The position numbers and the translations under genes are program-made. Shown piece after piece: positions 1 through 7,851 of a DNA stretch of 53,165 nucleotides (positions are counted from its first letter, which is position 1; each line of letters opens with the position of its first letter). The notes under the pieces are model-generated. The model was not told the origin of the DNA and searched no databases. It saw only the letters and a program-made list of their open reading frames with translations. Origin of the DNA: Sediminibacillus halophilus. Its GTDB lineage: Bacteria; Bacillota; Bacilli; Bacillales; Amphibacillaceae. Location of the stretch: positions 259,267 through 312,431 of the forward strand of contig NZ_FNHF01000004.1 in the NCBI RefSeq assembly GCF_900103695.1, given 5' to 3'.

Positions 1-128
1 TTACCGCCTTTTTGGCCAATCTCTTGGAAGTGGTCTTTGTCATATTTGTTGCTTACAGTGTTACCGCCTTTTTGACCAGCTTCTTCTACAGACATCTTAT
101 TGTTTCTACGTTTGTTATTGTTTGCCAT
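1..128 (-). CDS. KGG-repeat general stress protein (GsiB-like), C-terminus beyond window
   Basis: The first 42 residues are present; the rest lies off the left edge. The protein is very polar (MANNNKRRNNK start) and has the glycine-rich repeat ending GQKGG twice, at about residues 18-22 and 38-42. That is the 'stress-induced KGG' repeat of GsiB, YciG and plant Em/LEA-like proteins, hydrophilic proteins made in bulk under desiccation, ethanol, salt or starvation. A strong ribosome site (AGGAGG, 7-8 bases upstream) supports the start at 128. In Bacillus subtilis gsiB is a classic sigma-B target, which fits the rsbQP genes found nearby. Family assignment is secure from the repeats; the exact orthologue is not. 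Confidence 0.85.
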   Translation of the reverse strand, partial: MANNNKRRNNKMSVEEAGQKGGNTVSNKYDKDHFQEIGQKGG

Positions 129-168
129 CTTTATCTTTCCTCCTTTAAATTGTTTTCACTACTACGAA

Positions 169-192
169 TTCCACGTATGGACGCTTTTAAAC
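169..192 (-). promoter_or_regulatory. weak candidate sigma-B promoter for the KGG gene; rest of 129-457 has no gene
   Basis: On the minus strand GTTTAA (192-187) is followed after 12 bases by GTGGAA (174-169), about 40 bases before the start codon. The sigma-B consensus is GTTTAA-N12-14-GGGTAT, so the -35 is perfect and the -10 is poor. The idea rests mostly on the family being sigma-B controlled. Elsewhere in the 329-base gap I see no gene; the ribosome site of the next gene is near 443. Confidence 0.3.
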
Positions 193-457
193 TTTTCTTC
201 TTCTAAGAGGCTACGTTCGATTCACGAATCTTACTTAATTTGGAAACTCTATCAATCTATTTATCCACTTGAATATTTTCGGAAGCCGAAGGAAGGCAGG
301 AATACTTGTCATTGTTTTTACTATTGGTTTATACTAAAAAGTTAGAAAATTCAATTAAGTAAACAGCCTGCCGTGCGGTTTTTGATGATAAGGAAGAGGG
401 AATATCTCCTTATAGAGGTTAGTATATTATTCCAAATGATAATGGAGGTAACCCGAA

Positions 458-1318
458 TTGATGATAAAATCAGAAGAAAAGACCATTGAGTGTACGACAG
501 AATATCACAAGCTCGAAACATTATTCATTTGCAGGCCGAAATATATGGAAATTACCGAAATTATTAACGAAACACAACGGCATTATATCAATGGTAATAT
601 CGACGTCGATTTGGCAATGGAACAACATGAGGATTTCGCCCGGGCACTGGAAAAACACGGAGCGGAAGTTATCCGGCTGGAACCAGAGCATCAGCTCAAT
701 GAACAAGTTTTTACCCGGGACATCGGTTTTTGCATTGGCGACCGATTGTTTTTATCGGAAATGAAGACAAATATCCGTGGCGCCGAAGTAGATGTGTTAA
801 AACAAAACCTACAGGAGAAAAACATCGCTTATCATCGTCCTTTTTTACAATCGATTGAAGGCGGAGACGTCATGGTGGATGGAAATAAAATCTGGGTCGG
901 TATCAGTAAAAGGACGACCAGAGAGGCGGCGGATACCCTGCAGTCGCAGCTGGGAAGTGATTATCAAGTCATTCCGCTCCCGCTCGATGAAAGCATTCTC
1001 CATCTTGATTGTGCTTTTAATGTACTTAGTCCCGATTGGGCGTTGGTGTATCCCGATGCATTTACCTCGGAAGATTATCAAAAACTGAAACAGAACTACC
1101 AGTTGATTGAAGTCTCCGCGGCTGAGCAGTTTTCCATGGGAACCAACGTACTTTCCATCGGTGGAGGAAAAGTCATCAGCATGCCGCAAAACAAGGATGT
1201 TAATGAAAAAATGAGGCGAGCCGGTTTCCACGTGATCGAAGTGGAGTTTTCGGAAATCATAAAATCGGGAGGATCTTTCCGTTGCTGCAGTCTCCCGATG
1301 TATCGGTCCAATAGCTGA
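458..1318 (+). CDS. dimethylarginine dimethylaminohydrolase / amidinotransferase-family protein
   Basis: A 286-residue protein of the guanidino-group modifying superfamily (DDAH, arginine deiminase, amidinotransferase), whose members hydrolyse or transfer the guanidine carbon of arginine derivatives. The usual signatures are in order: FTRD (about 88-91), EGGD (about 131-134), HLDCAF with the catalytic His (about 184-189) and, near the end, GGSFRCCSLP carrying the nucleophilic Cys (about 271-280). Length fits DDAH-like enzymes such as B. subtilis YkgA. GGAGG lies about 10 bases before the ATG. Two adjacent cysteines near the active site are visible; by alignment memory the first is the nucleophile. 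The exact substrate cannot be read from sequence. It appears monocistronic and ends at a hairpin terminator. Confidence 0.85.
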   Translation: MMIKSEEKTIECTTEYHKLETLFICRPKYMEITEIINETQRHYINGNIDVDLAMEQHEDFARALEKHGAEVIRLEPEHQLNEQVFTRDIGFCIGDRLFLSEMKTNIRGAEVDVLKQNLQEKNIAYHRPFLQSIEGGDVMVDGNKIWVGISKRTTREAADTLQSQLGSDYQVIPLPLDESILHLDCAFNVLSPDWALVYPDAFTSEDYQKLKQNYQLIEVSAAEQFSMGTNVLSIGGGKVISMPQNKDVNEKMRRAGFHVIEVEFSEIIKSGGSFRCCSLPMYRSNS

Positions 1319-1321
1319 TAA

Positions 1322-1356
1322 AAAAAGAAGCCGCCATGATTGGCAGCTTCTTTTTC
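1322..1356 (+). terminator. intrinsic terminator after the DDAH-like gene
   Basis: The stem GAAGCCGCCA / TGGCAGCTTC with one mismatch is flanked by A-run and T-run, so it can work in both directions, also for the convergent gene ending at 1436. Confidence 0.8.
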
Positions 1357-1435
1357 ATGAATTAACATTCGTGAGAGTATCTGATCTTCTTTCAGTCCGA
1401 TTTATCAGCCTTTCACTGGAAAAAACCTTCTTTTC

Positions 1436-2161
1436 TCAATCAGATAGAACGATCACCAACATTAGTGCAAAAAAGAAAACGGAATTGAGGATTTCCAGGA
1501 TGCCGATTTTCTTAATAGAAAGCGTTCTTCCAGGCAGCAGAAAGGCTCTTAAAAAACTTGGAAAGTAAGCGACCGTCAGCCATAATCCTCCGATGAAAAA
1601 GCCGCCAATCGTCAGTAAAAGATGATAACTCCAGGAAAAGTAGAGGAATTGCCGGTTTTTCTTTTCCCTGATCATCGTTTTTACGTAAAAAATACTGCCG
1701 AAAAAGAATAAAAAGTGATAGGCTGCCAAAACAAGAGCCTCTTGCTCAATGGTACTAGTACCAAGGAAGTAGCTGGCCAGTCCGCCGATACAAAAGGTAA
1801 TCACGGCTACCACATCATTGAGGAACGCTCTTTCCTTTTTCTTTTTGGCAAAGTGAATATTGACCAAAAACAGCGGAAGCATGGCAATGCCGAAGAAAAT
1901 CAAGCGCCACTCCACCAAGAGTAGCGGGAGCAGAAACACAAGGGCGGCAAGACCGAAGAGAATCGCTCCTTTTTTATATAGGGAGTTGTTCCGTTTCTTC
2001 TTGAATACCATGATAAGCGGATAAGTTGCCAAGTATAAACAGAGCCACCCTAGGAATAAGGGGACATGCCAGAATGTAAATTGGCCGGCAATGGCTTCGA
2101 GAAAGAATGGGATGATTAGCATTGCCCAGGCGCCGTGCTGCCTTGGGAGTAGTTTTTTCAT
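1436..2161 (-). CDS. YwiC-like integral membrane protein
   Basis: A 241-residue, very hydrophobic protein with about seven to eight membrane segments. It opens with the motif MKKLLPRQHGAWAML that typifies the YwiC-like family (uncharacterised inner-membrane proteins; in B. subtilis ywiC lies near the nitrate/anaerobic genes). The start at 2161 is chosen because AAAGGAG lies at good spacing and the PRQHGAW motif begins there; the open frame extends 26 codons further upstream without a ribosome site. No soluble domain and no catalytic motif are visible, so no function is offered. It stands alone between a terminator and the tRNA-Ala gene. Confidence 0.75.
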   Translation of the reverse strand: MKKLLPRQHGAWAMLIIPFFLEAIAGQFTFWHVPLFLGWLCLYLATYPLIMVFKKKRNNSLYKKGAILFGLAALVFLLPLLLVEWRLIFFGIAMLPLFLVNIHFAKKKKERAFLNDVVAVITFCIGGLASYFLGTSTIEQEALVLAAYHFLFFFGSIFYVKTMIREKKNRQFLYFSWSYHLLLTIGGFFIGGLWLTVAYFPSFLRAFLLPGRTLSIKKIGILEILNSVFFFALMLVIVLSD

Positions 2162-2294
2162 CAGAAAAACTCCTTTGGTGGAATTGATTTTTCTTCTATT
2201 ATGCAAGAATAACTGGTTGGTTACCGTGAGAAATATCACATGAAAGCTGGGAAAAAGCCGGATATAGGCAGTAAAACAATTTTTACTTAACCTC

Positions 2295-2324
2295 TTGCAA
2301 GACAGCCTGGTAATGGTATATAAT
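2295..2324 (+). promoter_or_regulatory. promoter of the tRNA-Ala gene
   Basis: TTGCAA (2295-2300), an 18-base spacer and a perfect TATAAT (2319-2324) lie 43 bases before the mature tRNA. Confidence 0.75.
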
Positions 2325-2367
2325 ACTTCTTGTCTGAGTCAAATAGCAATATCATTTAATCGAATAC

Positions 2368-2440
2368 GGGGCATTAGCTCAGCTGGGAGAGCGCTACACT
2401 GGCAGTGTAGAGGTCAGCGGTTCGAGCCCGCTATGCTCCA
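2368..2440 (+). tRNA. tRNA-Ala, anticodon GGC
   Basis: A full cloverleaf can be drawn. The acceptor stem is GGGGCAT / ATGCTCC and contains the G3:U70 wobble pair that identifies alanine tRNAs. The D-arm is AGCTCAGCTGGGAGAGC. The anticodon arm TACAC-TGGCAGT-GTA shows GGC. The T-arm contains GGTTCGAGCCC. The discriminator base A is followed by TCA, so the 3' CCA is not encoded and must be added by the nucleotidyltransferase. It is a single tRNA, not part of a cluster. Confidence 0.97.
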
Positions 2441-2446
2441 TCACTC

Positions 2447-2474
2447 AACCCCTTGTCTATCAAGGGGTTTTGCT
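2447..2474 (+). terminator. terminator of tRNA-Ala
   Basis: AACCCCTTG and CAAGGGGTT form a 9-bp stem with a 5-base loop followed by TTT. Confidence 0.9.
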
Positions 2475-3024
2475 ATGTGTACGCTTTTGATTAATGGAGG
2501 GTTTTAGTGATTTGTTGACGAATTGTTGACGGTTTTTTCTAAAGGTGCATATTGTGGCATCCTTTCTTCATAGATTTCCCTTTAAGTCAGCATCCCAAAG
2601 GGGGTGTTTTTTTCTATAGGCCGAATTCTTCCGTTCCTCTTGTCGATTTTCGTCGAACAAAAGCTATAGGAAATTTTCTCCTAATGTCGAATTTATATGA
2701 TGTAGGGAGTTGTACATCTTGGACCATTTGTACAAGATGTTAGAATGCTTACTTAGTGATTTAGGGATGTATTGGGAAAGTGGTATTTAAATTTCTTTCC
2801 TGTAAAAACAATTGGTTTGGTTCTGTCCTAATCTAAAAATTGATCATTCAGATTACATAATAGATAAGGGACAACAAAAGTGGTATCGTATTCAGGCTGC
2901 AGTTATGAATTCAATTAGTATTTATCACTGGTATCTGAAGCGGTGCTCTAAAAGGGAATAGGGTAGATTCGAATGGAGATTTACATTCTATTTACCAGCC
3001 ACAACAATAAGGAGAGGATGAATA
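2475..3024 (+). other. 550-base gap with no confident gene; possible decayed material
   Basis: This AT-rich stretch has a direct repeat TTGTTGACG (about 2513 and 2523) and an inverted repeat ACATCTTG (2714-2721) / CAAGATGT (2733-2740). A frame of about 46 codons ending at the TAG at 2959 has no start codon and reads like a residual C-terminus (KWYRIQAAVMNS...). It lies directly downstream of a tRNA gene, a common integration site, but I see no integrase and no clear att core. AGGAGAGG just before 3025 is the ribosome site of the next gene. Confidence 0.5.
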
Positions 3025-3918
3025 ATGTCGGGATTAACCAATGTTTCTAACGGCCAGCAGCACATTAATGTCAATCATATTAATCGCAGTACACCACGAC
3101 AAATATCGAATGGAACGAGCCTCCATAATTATTCAAATATGAAGCTGGATAAGCTGCTTCTCTCTGATGTGGTGGGTGAAGCAATCAATCAGTCCTCCAA
3201 GCTGGAAGTGACCGTGCTTAAAGATGAAAGTTTAGGGAAGTCGGAATCAGATTATGATGACTATTTCTCTTCTTTTGTTGAAGATTTAGAAGGAGTTTCT
3301 GAAGAAGAAAAGGATCAGCTTTCGGGACTTATAAAGAAAGCAATAACCAGGAATGAAGATTTTTGGTCGAGTGGATGGACTAGTTCAAAAGAAAGCATGT
3401 ACCATCTTCAAACGAAAGAAAAGCTCCATTTAATAGCAGAAAAGGTACTACCTCCTTCTTTTGCAGGGGAGATGAAAAATGTATCGAATCAATTTACAGA
3501 TGATCAGCTGGGGCAGACAGTAGATAAGTCATTACAAACATATGAATTAATTTACAATCGAGATAAGTCAAAAGCAGGTCCATTAGGAGATATAGCAGAC
3601 CGTTTAAAAACCTCCATTCAACATATTCAAGAAGGAAATCATATCGTTCAAGTTGAGCAAAAACAGTATAGTAAGCTGTTTTCTGAATTAAAACTGTCTG
3701 ATCAATTCCAATACCGTTACGAAGAAGTGATGAATGGTTTTAAGGAGATACAAAAAGAACAATTGGGTGGATCATGGGACAATAGATCTGAAGCAAGCCT
3801 CAATGAAAGTATTCAGTTACTTAGGGAAGATTGGAATGAATTTACCAACCAGTTTGAAGAATTCAAAGATTACCGTGTGTCATCAATTCACAATTCGCAC
3901 GTAGATATCAAAATTTGA
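3025..3918 (+). CDS. hypothetical protein, 297 aa, unrecognised
   Basis: I do not recognise this protein. It is soluble, acidic and rich in Asn, Ser, Gln and Lys, with no signal peptide or membrane segment. The first 40 residues are low in charge and rich in Asn/Ser/His, as in a disordered tail. The remainder alternates charged and hydrophobic residues and should be mostly helical, with Trp-containing stretches near residues 113-118 and 250-272. There are no cysteines. Start is supported by AGGAGAGG 6-9 bases upstream. It stands alone, with a terminator downstream, in an AT-rich accessory stretch between a tRNA gene and rsbQP. It looks like a real gene (long, with good codon use), but its function is unknown. 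Confidence 0.7.
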   Translation: MSGLTNVSNGQQHINVNHINRSTPRQISNGTSLHNYSNMKLDKLLLSDVVGEAINQSSKLEVTVLKDESLGKSESDYDDYFSSFVEDLEGVSEEEKDQLSGLIKKAITRNEDFWSSGWTSSKESMYHLQTKEKLHLIAEKVLPPSFAGEMKNVSNQFTDDQLGQTVDKSLQTYELIYNRDKSKAGPLGDIADRLKTSIQHIQEGNHIVQVEQKQYSKLFSELKLSDQFQYRYEEVMNGFKEIQKEQLGGSWDNRSEASLNESIQLLREDWNEFTNQFEEFKDYRVSSIHNSHVDIKI

Positions 3919-3949
3919 AATTTAGTATGGGATAAATAACTCTAATATA

Positions 3950-3988
3950 AGAGGGCATCCATTTAGACGAAATGGATGCCTTCTTTTA
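3950..3988 (+). terminator. terminator inside repeat R1
   Basis: GGCATCCATTT and AAATGGATGCC pair over 11 bases around a 5-base loop and are followed by TTCTTTTATT. The same hairpin recurs at 6511-6547. Confidence 0.85.
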
Positions 3989-4035
3989 TTGGTGGGGAAA
4001 GGAATTCATACTAACTCTTTCCTATAGACATTAAT
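3950..4035 (+). repeat. direct repeat R1 (partner 6509-6591)
   Basis: Shared blocks in the same order are GGCATCCATTT, GATGCCTTCTT, AAAGGAAT and TTCCTATAGACATTAAT. The last is 17 identical bases outside the hairpin, so the match is more than two similar terminators. R1 and R2 flank rsbQ-rsbP. Confidence 0.75.
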
Positions 4036-4202
4036 GTCTTTCCGGCATATAGTGATGGTTGATGAAGAAGTCTTCCCTAAATCGATAAGCTGTGAGGCTG
4101 TTATCTTACATTTTCCATCCAACTCCTTTATAATTAGGGATTATTCGTCTATCTGTGAGATAATTTATCTAATAAAGATATCAGGCAAAGGGGAAATCCG
4201 TT

Positions 4203-5036
4203 ATGGAACGAAATGTGGTTGTCCGAAATAACGTTACAATTAAAGGTAAAGGGACTAAGCCTATTCTGTTTGCCCCTGGCTTTGGCTGTGACCAATCAGT
4301 ATGGAGCAGGGTTTCAAAGTCTTTTGAAGAGGATTACCGAGTTATTTTATTCGATTATGTTGGAATGGGAAAATCCGATATAAAAGCTTTTGACTACGAG
4401 AAATATAGTACACTAAATGGCTATGCACAGGACGTCCTTGATATTTGTGAGGAATTGGCGTTAAAGGATGCCATATTCGTAGGACATTCGGTAGGAAGTA
4501 TGATCGGTATGATTGCTTCCCTGCGAAAGCCTGATTATTTTTCTTCCCTGATTATGATCGGTCCGTCCCCCTGCTATCTAAACCACCCGCCTGATTATTT
4601 TGGCGGTTTTGAAAAAGAAGAGCTGTTCGGTTTAATGGACATGATGGACAAAAATTATATCGGCTGGGCGAACAGTTTTGCTTCTACGATTACCAATGAT
4701 GCGGAGCACCCTGAAGTTGCAGAAGAGCTGGAAGATCGCTTTTGTTCGACAGATCCTGTCGTTGCACGCAATTTTGCAGAGACTTGTTTTTTTGCAGACA
4801 ACCGGGAGGATTTGCCGCGCGTAACCTTGCCGACTTTGATATTACAATGTTCTGAAGATGTGATAGCGCCCACTGTAGTTGGGGAATATATGAATCAACG
4901 TTTACCGGTAAGCACCATACGTTACATGGAAGCCAGAGGTCATTGTCCCCATATGAGTCATCCTGACGAGACGGTTGCATTAATACATGAATATTTGGAG
5001 AAGCTTGAATCAGAGAAAATAGGTGGTTTAACTTAA
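4203..5036 (+). CDS. rsbQ: RsbQ, alpha/beta hydrolase of the energy-stress branch of sigma-B
   Basis: A 277-residue alpha/beta hydrolase. The nucleophile elbow GHSVG puts Ser at residue 96, with Asp219 (CSEDV) and His247 (RGHCPHM). These are the numbers of the catalytic triad described for B. subtilis RsbQ, so the protein is essentially collinear with it. RsbQ binds the PAS domain of RsbP and is needed for RsbP to dephosphorylate the anti-anti-sigma factor RsbV when energy runs low; it probably supplies or hydrolyses a small hydrophobic ligand. It overlaps the next gene at TAATG, so translation is coupled. The ATG at 4203 follows the weak site AAAGGGGA. Identification is firm because rsbP follows directly. 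Confidence 0.95.
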   Translation: MERNVVVRNNVTIKGKGTKPILFAPGFGCDQSVWSRVSKSFEEDYRVILFDYVGMGKSDIKAFDYEKYSTLNGYAQDVLDICEELALKDAIFVGHSVGSMIGMIASLRKPDYFSSLIMIGPSPCYLNHPPDYFGGFEKEELFGLMDMMDKNYIGWANSFASTITNDAEHPEVAEELEDRFCSTDPVVARNFAETCFFADNREDLPRVTLPTLILQCSEDVIAPTVVGEYMNQRLPVSTIRYMEARGHCPHMSHPDETVALIHEYLEKLESEKIGGLT

Positions 5037-6205
5037 TGGACGAACAGCTAAATCAGGCACCATGCGGTTTTCTTACCTTGTCGACTGAGGGTACAATTTT
5101 TTCGATGAATGAGATGTTGCTGCGATTACTTGGGTATCAACAGGATGAGTTGGATGGACAGCATATAAATGTCATCTTATCACCTTCGGCGCAGATGTTT
5201 TTTCAATTATATTTCATCCCGATGGTGACACATAAGGGGTTTGTCGAGGAGATGTACCTTTCATTGGTGAATCACCAATCAGAAGAGATACCAATACTGC
5301 TAAATGCTTCCAAGAAGAAGGACAGTCAGCCTTCACTTATCGATTGTGTGTTCCTTCCAATGCAGAGAAGGAACGATTATGAAGATCAACTGTTATTCGC
5401 CAACAAGGTTGCTAAAGATGCTCTAAATAAAAAACAAGAAGCCATGGAAGCGCTGGAAGCGAAACAGGCCCAGTTAATTAAAATTAATAAGCAAAATCAA
5501 AATGAATTACAGCTGGCAAAAAAAATTCAAGAAACCTCGTTAACGGATGCTTTTGGCAATGACAAGATTCAGATTGAATCTTATTATAAGGCATCAAAGG
5601 AATTATCAGGAGACATCTATGGTTTTTATCAGATCAATGACCACCAATATGGTGTGATTTTATTGGATGTAATGGGACATGGAATTTCTTCTGCTTTAGT
5701 AACCATGTCTCTACAATCTTCATACCAAAAAGTTATCCCAAAGGGAATGAGCCCAGCTTCTGTTATGAAAGAATTAGATAGCCATTTACATTACTTATTT
5801 CATCATGATGAGGAGGCTTGGCATTACTGTACTGCTATATACCTTCTTATTGATACCGAAAAGCAAACGATGGAATATATCAATTCTGGCCATCCCCCCG
5901 CGATTTATCAAAATAAACAAGGGAAACAGGAGACATTGGGTGCTACGAACCCTCCGCTAGGCACATTTGAGGGAATAACGTACCATTCCAAAACCATTCG
6001 GTATGATAAGGGCTCCAGATTGCTGCTTTATACGGATGGAATATCGGAACTGATCGGGTATAGCTATTTGAAAGAACTGATAATGAATTCTCCAGGGAAA
6101 TCATTAACCGATTTGAAAGAAGAAATGGCGTTGAAACTAAAGCAGAAACAAAAAAGGTACGACCAAAAAGATGACCAGTGCTTCATATTGGTTGACTTGA
6201 AGTAA
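5036..6205 (+). CDS. rsbP: RsbP, PAS-PPM phosphatase activating sigma-B
   Basis: A 389-residue serine/threonine phosphatase. Residues 1-110 form a PAS domain (GFLTLSTEGT, LLGYQQDEL). Residues about 118-168 are a Gln/Lys/Glu-rich coiled coil. Residues 180-389 form a SpoIIE/PPM phosphatase with metal ligands in SGDIYG (Asp193), LDVMGHG (Asp211), YTDG (Asp334) and DDQ (about 379-380). In B. subtilis RsbP dephosphorylates RsbV-P under energy stress, releasing sigma-B from RsbW. It is co-transcribed and translationally coupled with rsbQ. The rsbV/rsbW/sigB genes themselves are not in this window. Domain order and length match the known protein (403 aa in B. subtilis). Confidence 0.95.
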   Translation: MDEQLNQAPCGFLTLSTEGTIFSMNEMLLRLLGYQQDELDGQHINVILSPSAQMFFQLYFIPMVTHKGFVEEMYLSLVNHQSEEIPILLNASKKKDSQPSLIDCVFLPMQRRNDYEDQLLFANKVAKDALNKKQEAMEALEAKQAQLIKINKQNQNELQLAKKIQETSLTDAFGNDKIQIESYYKASKELSGDIYGFYQINDHQYGVILLDVMGHGISSALVTMSLQSSYQKVIPKGMSPASVMKELDSHLHYLFHHDEEAWHYCTAIYLLIDTEKQTMEYINSGHPPAIYQNKQGKQETLGATNPPLGTFEGITYHSKTIRYDKGSRLLLYTDGISELIGYSYLKELIMNSPGKSLTDLKEEMALKLKQKQKRYDQKDDQCFILVDLK

Positions 6206-6257
6206 GGAGAATCGTTCTTTTTTTAAGGGAAAAGGAACATCTGATTGCTAGCTGGAT

Positions 6258-6413
6258 AACACACTCTATATAAAGAATAACGTACAAAGAATATAACAAC
6301 CACTGTAAAATAAAATTTGCAATTTTTTTCGCAAAAGTATTCTTTAATAACATGCAGCTTATTTAATATGGCATCGTTAGGCTAATCCTTCCAACTCGCT
6401 TGGGAGGACTTTT
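6258..6413 (+). repeat. truncated copy (L') of the vmlR leader
   Basis: Two blocks match the vmlR leader in order. 6259-6304 matches 7726-7771 (CACACTCTATATAAAG..., AACAACCACT). 6348-6413 matches 7984-8052 (AACATGCAGCTTATTT, GGCTAATCCTTCCAACTC). The latter includes a still usable terminator hairpin (CCTTCCAA / TTGGGAGG, T-rich tail). Between the blocks this copy has only about 43 bases where the vmlR leader has 212: its promoter, upstream ORF and long hairpin are missing. It lies just after rsbP and may act as the rsbQP terminator. Confidence 0.8.
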
Positions 6414-6508
6414 ACCTTTTGCAGACTTGAGTGTGAATGGTTTTTTTAATGTAATTCGCGTATATAGATAAATTTAAAATCTACTATAAGGTATATCTAT
6501 CCTAATAG

Positions 6509-6591
6509 AAGAAGGCATCCATTTCATCTTGGTGGATGCCTTCTTCTATTTAGTTAAAAAGGAATACAAGCACATTCCTATAGACATTAAT
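6509..6591 (+). repeat. direct repeat R2 with bidirectional terminator
   Basis: This is the partner of R1. The hairpin GAAGGCATCCA / TGGATGCCTTC (6511-6547) has A- and T-rich flanks on both sides. It is well placed to terminate ppaC, which reads toward it on the minus strand. The gap 6206-6679 holds only L' and R2; no gene is visible. Confidence 0.75.
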
Positions 6592-6679
6592 CGTAATAAA
6601 TCTTCCAGAAAATCTTCGTGCTTATTGAGTATCTTTTCTTTATTCCCATTTGCCATAATGTTCAGCTTTCATGGCTTTT

Positions 6680-7609
6680 TCAGTCCGCAAAAGCTTGAGT
6701 AAGTGGAGGTACAACCTGTTTCTTACGAGAAACAATCCCGCTAAGAAAAGCCATATCCTCTTTTAAAGTAGTCGAAAAAGCTTGTTCAAATTTCTGTTGT
6801 TCTTCTCCTAAAACCATTACAAGGGATTCGCTGGTCAAAATATCAGTAATCAATAGTACGAACATAGCCAAATCATTGTTCTCAATTCTCTCGGAAATAG
6901 CATTTTTTATCTCTTCACTGCGGGATTGGACATTGCTTGTATCCACCACATTTACTTGAGCGATTTCTACGTTTGCGCTTCCCATTTTGAATAGCTTAGC
7001 GTCAATTGTAATTATGTCTGTCGGATCAAGGTTCTCTGTCCCGGCTCCGGCTTTTAATAGCTCCATGCCGTATGCTTCCATATCCACGGTCGCCAGTTTA
7101 CTAAGTTCTGAAGCTGTTATATGATCAGCTTCGGTAGAGGTCGGAGATTTAAATAATAAAGTATCCGAAATGATTGCTGAGAGCATCAGTCCGGCAATGG
7201 CTGCATCCGGCTCCAACCCATGTTCTTTATAGATTTTATATAGGATGGTTGCTGTACATCCTACCGGTTCAGTCCGAAAATAGACCGGTTGTTCGGAAGA
7301 GAAGTTGGAAATGCGATGATGGTCGATCACCTCAAGAATATTACCTTCTTCCAGACTGTCGATACTTTGTGAATGCTCATTATGATCTACAAGGATGACG
7401 TCTTGATTTTTTGCCAATTTTTCTGCAGCAAGTTCGGGAGGCTGGATTGAAAATGTATCAAGAGCAAATTGGGTTTCTTTTGAAACTTCACCAAGGCGGA
7501 CGGCTTTTGTTTGAAATCCCAATCTTTTTTTTAAATCTGCGTATGCGAGGGCAGAACATATCGCGTCCGTATCTGGGTTTTTATGTCCGAAGATTAAAGT
7601 ATAATCCAT
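6680..7609 (-). CDS. ppaC: manganese-dependent inorganic pyrophosphatase (family II)
   Basis: A 309-residue cytoplasmic DHH-family enzyme that hydrolyses pyrophosphate to two phosphates and so pulls biosynthetic reactions forward. Metal ligands and signatures are GHKNPDTD (His9, Asp13, Asp15), DHNE (Asp75), DHH (Asp96-His98) and SDT near residue 149. The C-terminal DHHA2 domain ends with the substrate-binding SRKKQ motif (about 295-299). Length equals that of B. subtilis PpaC (YybQ). It runs against both neighbours, on its own between repeats R2 and the vmlR leader. Confidence 0.97.
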   Translation of the reverse strand: MDYTLIFGHKNPDTDAICSALAYADLKKRLGFQTKAVRLGEVSKETQFALDTFSIQPPELAAEKLAKNQDVILVDHNEHSQSIDSLEEGNILEVIDHHRISNFSSEQPVYFRTEPVGCTATILYKIYKEHGLEPDAAIAGLMLSAIISDTLLFKSPTSTEADHITASELSKLATVDMEAYGMELLKAGAGTENLDPTDIITIDAKLFKMGSANVEIAQVNVVDTSNVQSRSEEIKNAISERIENNDLAMFVLLITDILTSESLVMVLGEEQQKFEQAFSTTLKEDMAFLSGIVSRKKQVVPPLTQAFAD

Positions 7610-7725
7610 TATTACAGTCCTTTCAGTTGGTATTTTACTTATTATCTCCCACCTATCATGCTATAAAAATTCTTTCATGACAAACTTTTTCGGAGCAAAA
7701 GCAGTAAAATGTATTGGTTAGGAAT

Positions 7726-7771
7726 GCACACTCTATATAAAGAATAACGACCAAAAAAAATAACAACCACT
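7726..7771 (+). repeat. first block of the leader repeat L (partner 6259-6304)
   Basis: A near-identical 46-base block also found after rsbP. It lies upstream of the vmlR promoter and has no evident function. Together with 7984-8052 it forms the full leader copy L. The gap 7610-8129 is otherwise ppaC upstream sequence and the vmlR leader. Confidence 0.75.
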
Positions 7772-7815
7772 ATTTCAAAAAAATCAGCCAGGATTCTCAA
7801 GAATCAAAAACCGCT

Positions 7816-7845
7816 TTGCCATACAGACTTCTGCTATGCTATACT
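7816..7845 (+). promoter_or_regulatory. vmlR promoter
   Basis: TTGCCA (7816-7821), an 18-base spacer and TATACT (7840-7845) preceded by an extended -10 TG (7837-7838). Transcription would start near 7852, about 280 bases before the vmlR start codon. Confidence 0.75.
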
Positions 7846-7851
7846 AAGCGT

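Noticed and set aside
4034-4231. 65-codon frame before rsbQ
   Set aside because: No ribosome site, overlaps the rsbQ start in another frame, and the peptide has no domain character.
3950-6591. IS element or transposon around rsbQP
   Set aside because: The flanking repeats are direct, contain terminators and have no transposase or inverted ends; described instead as repeat modules.
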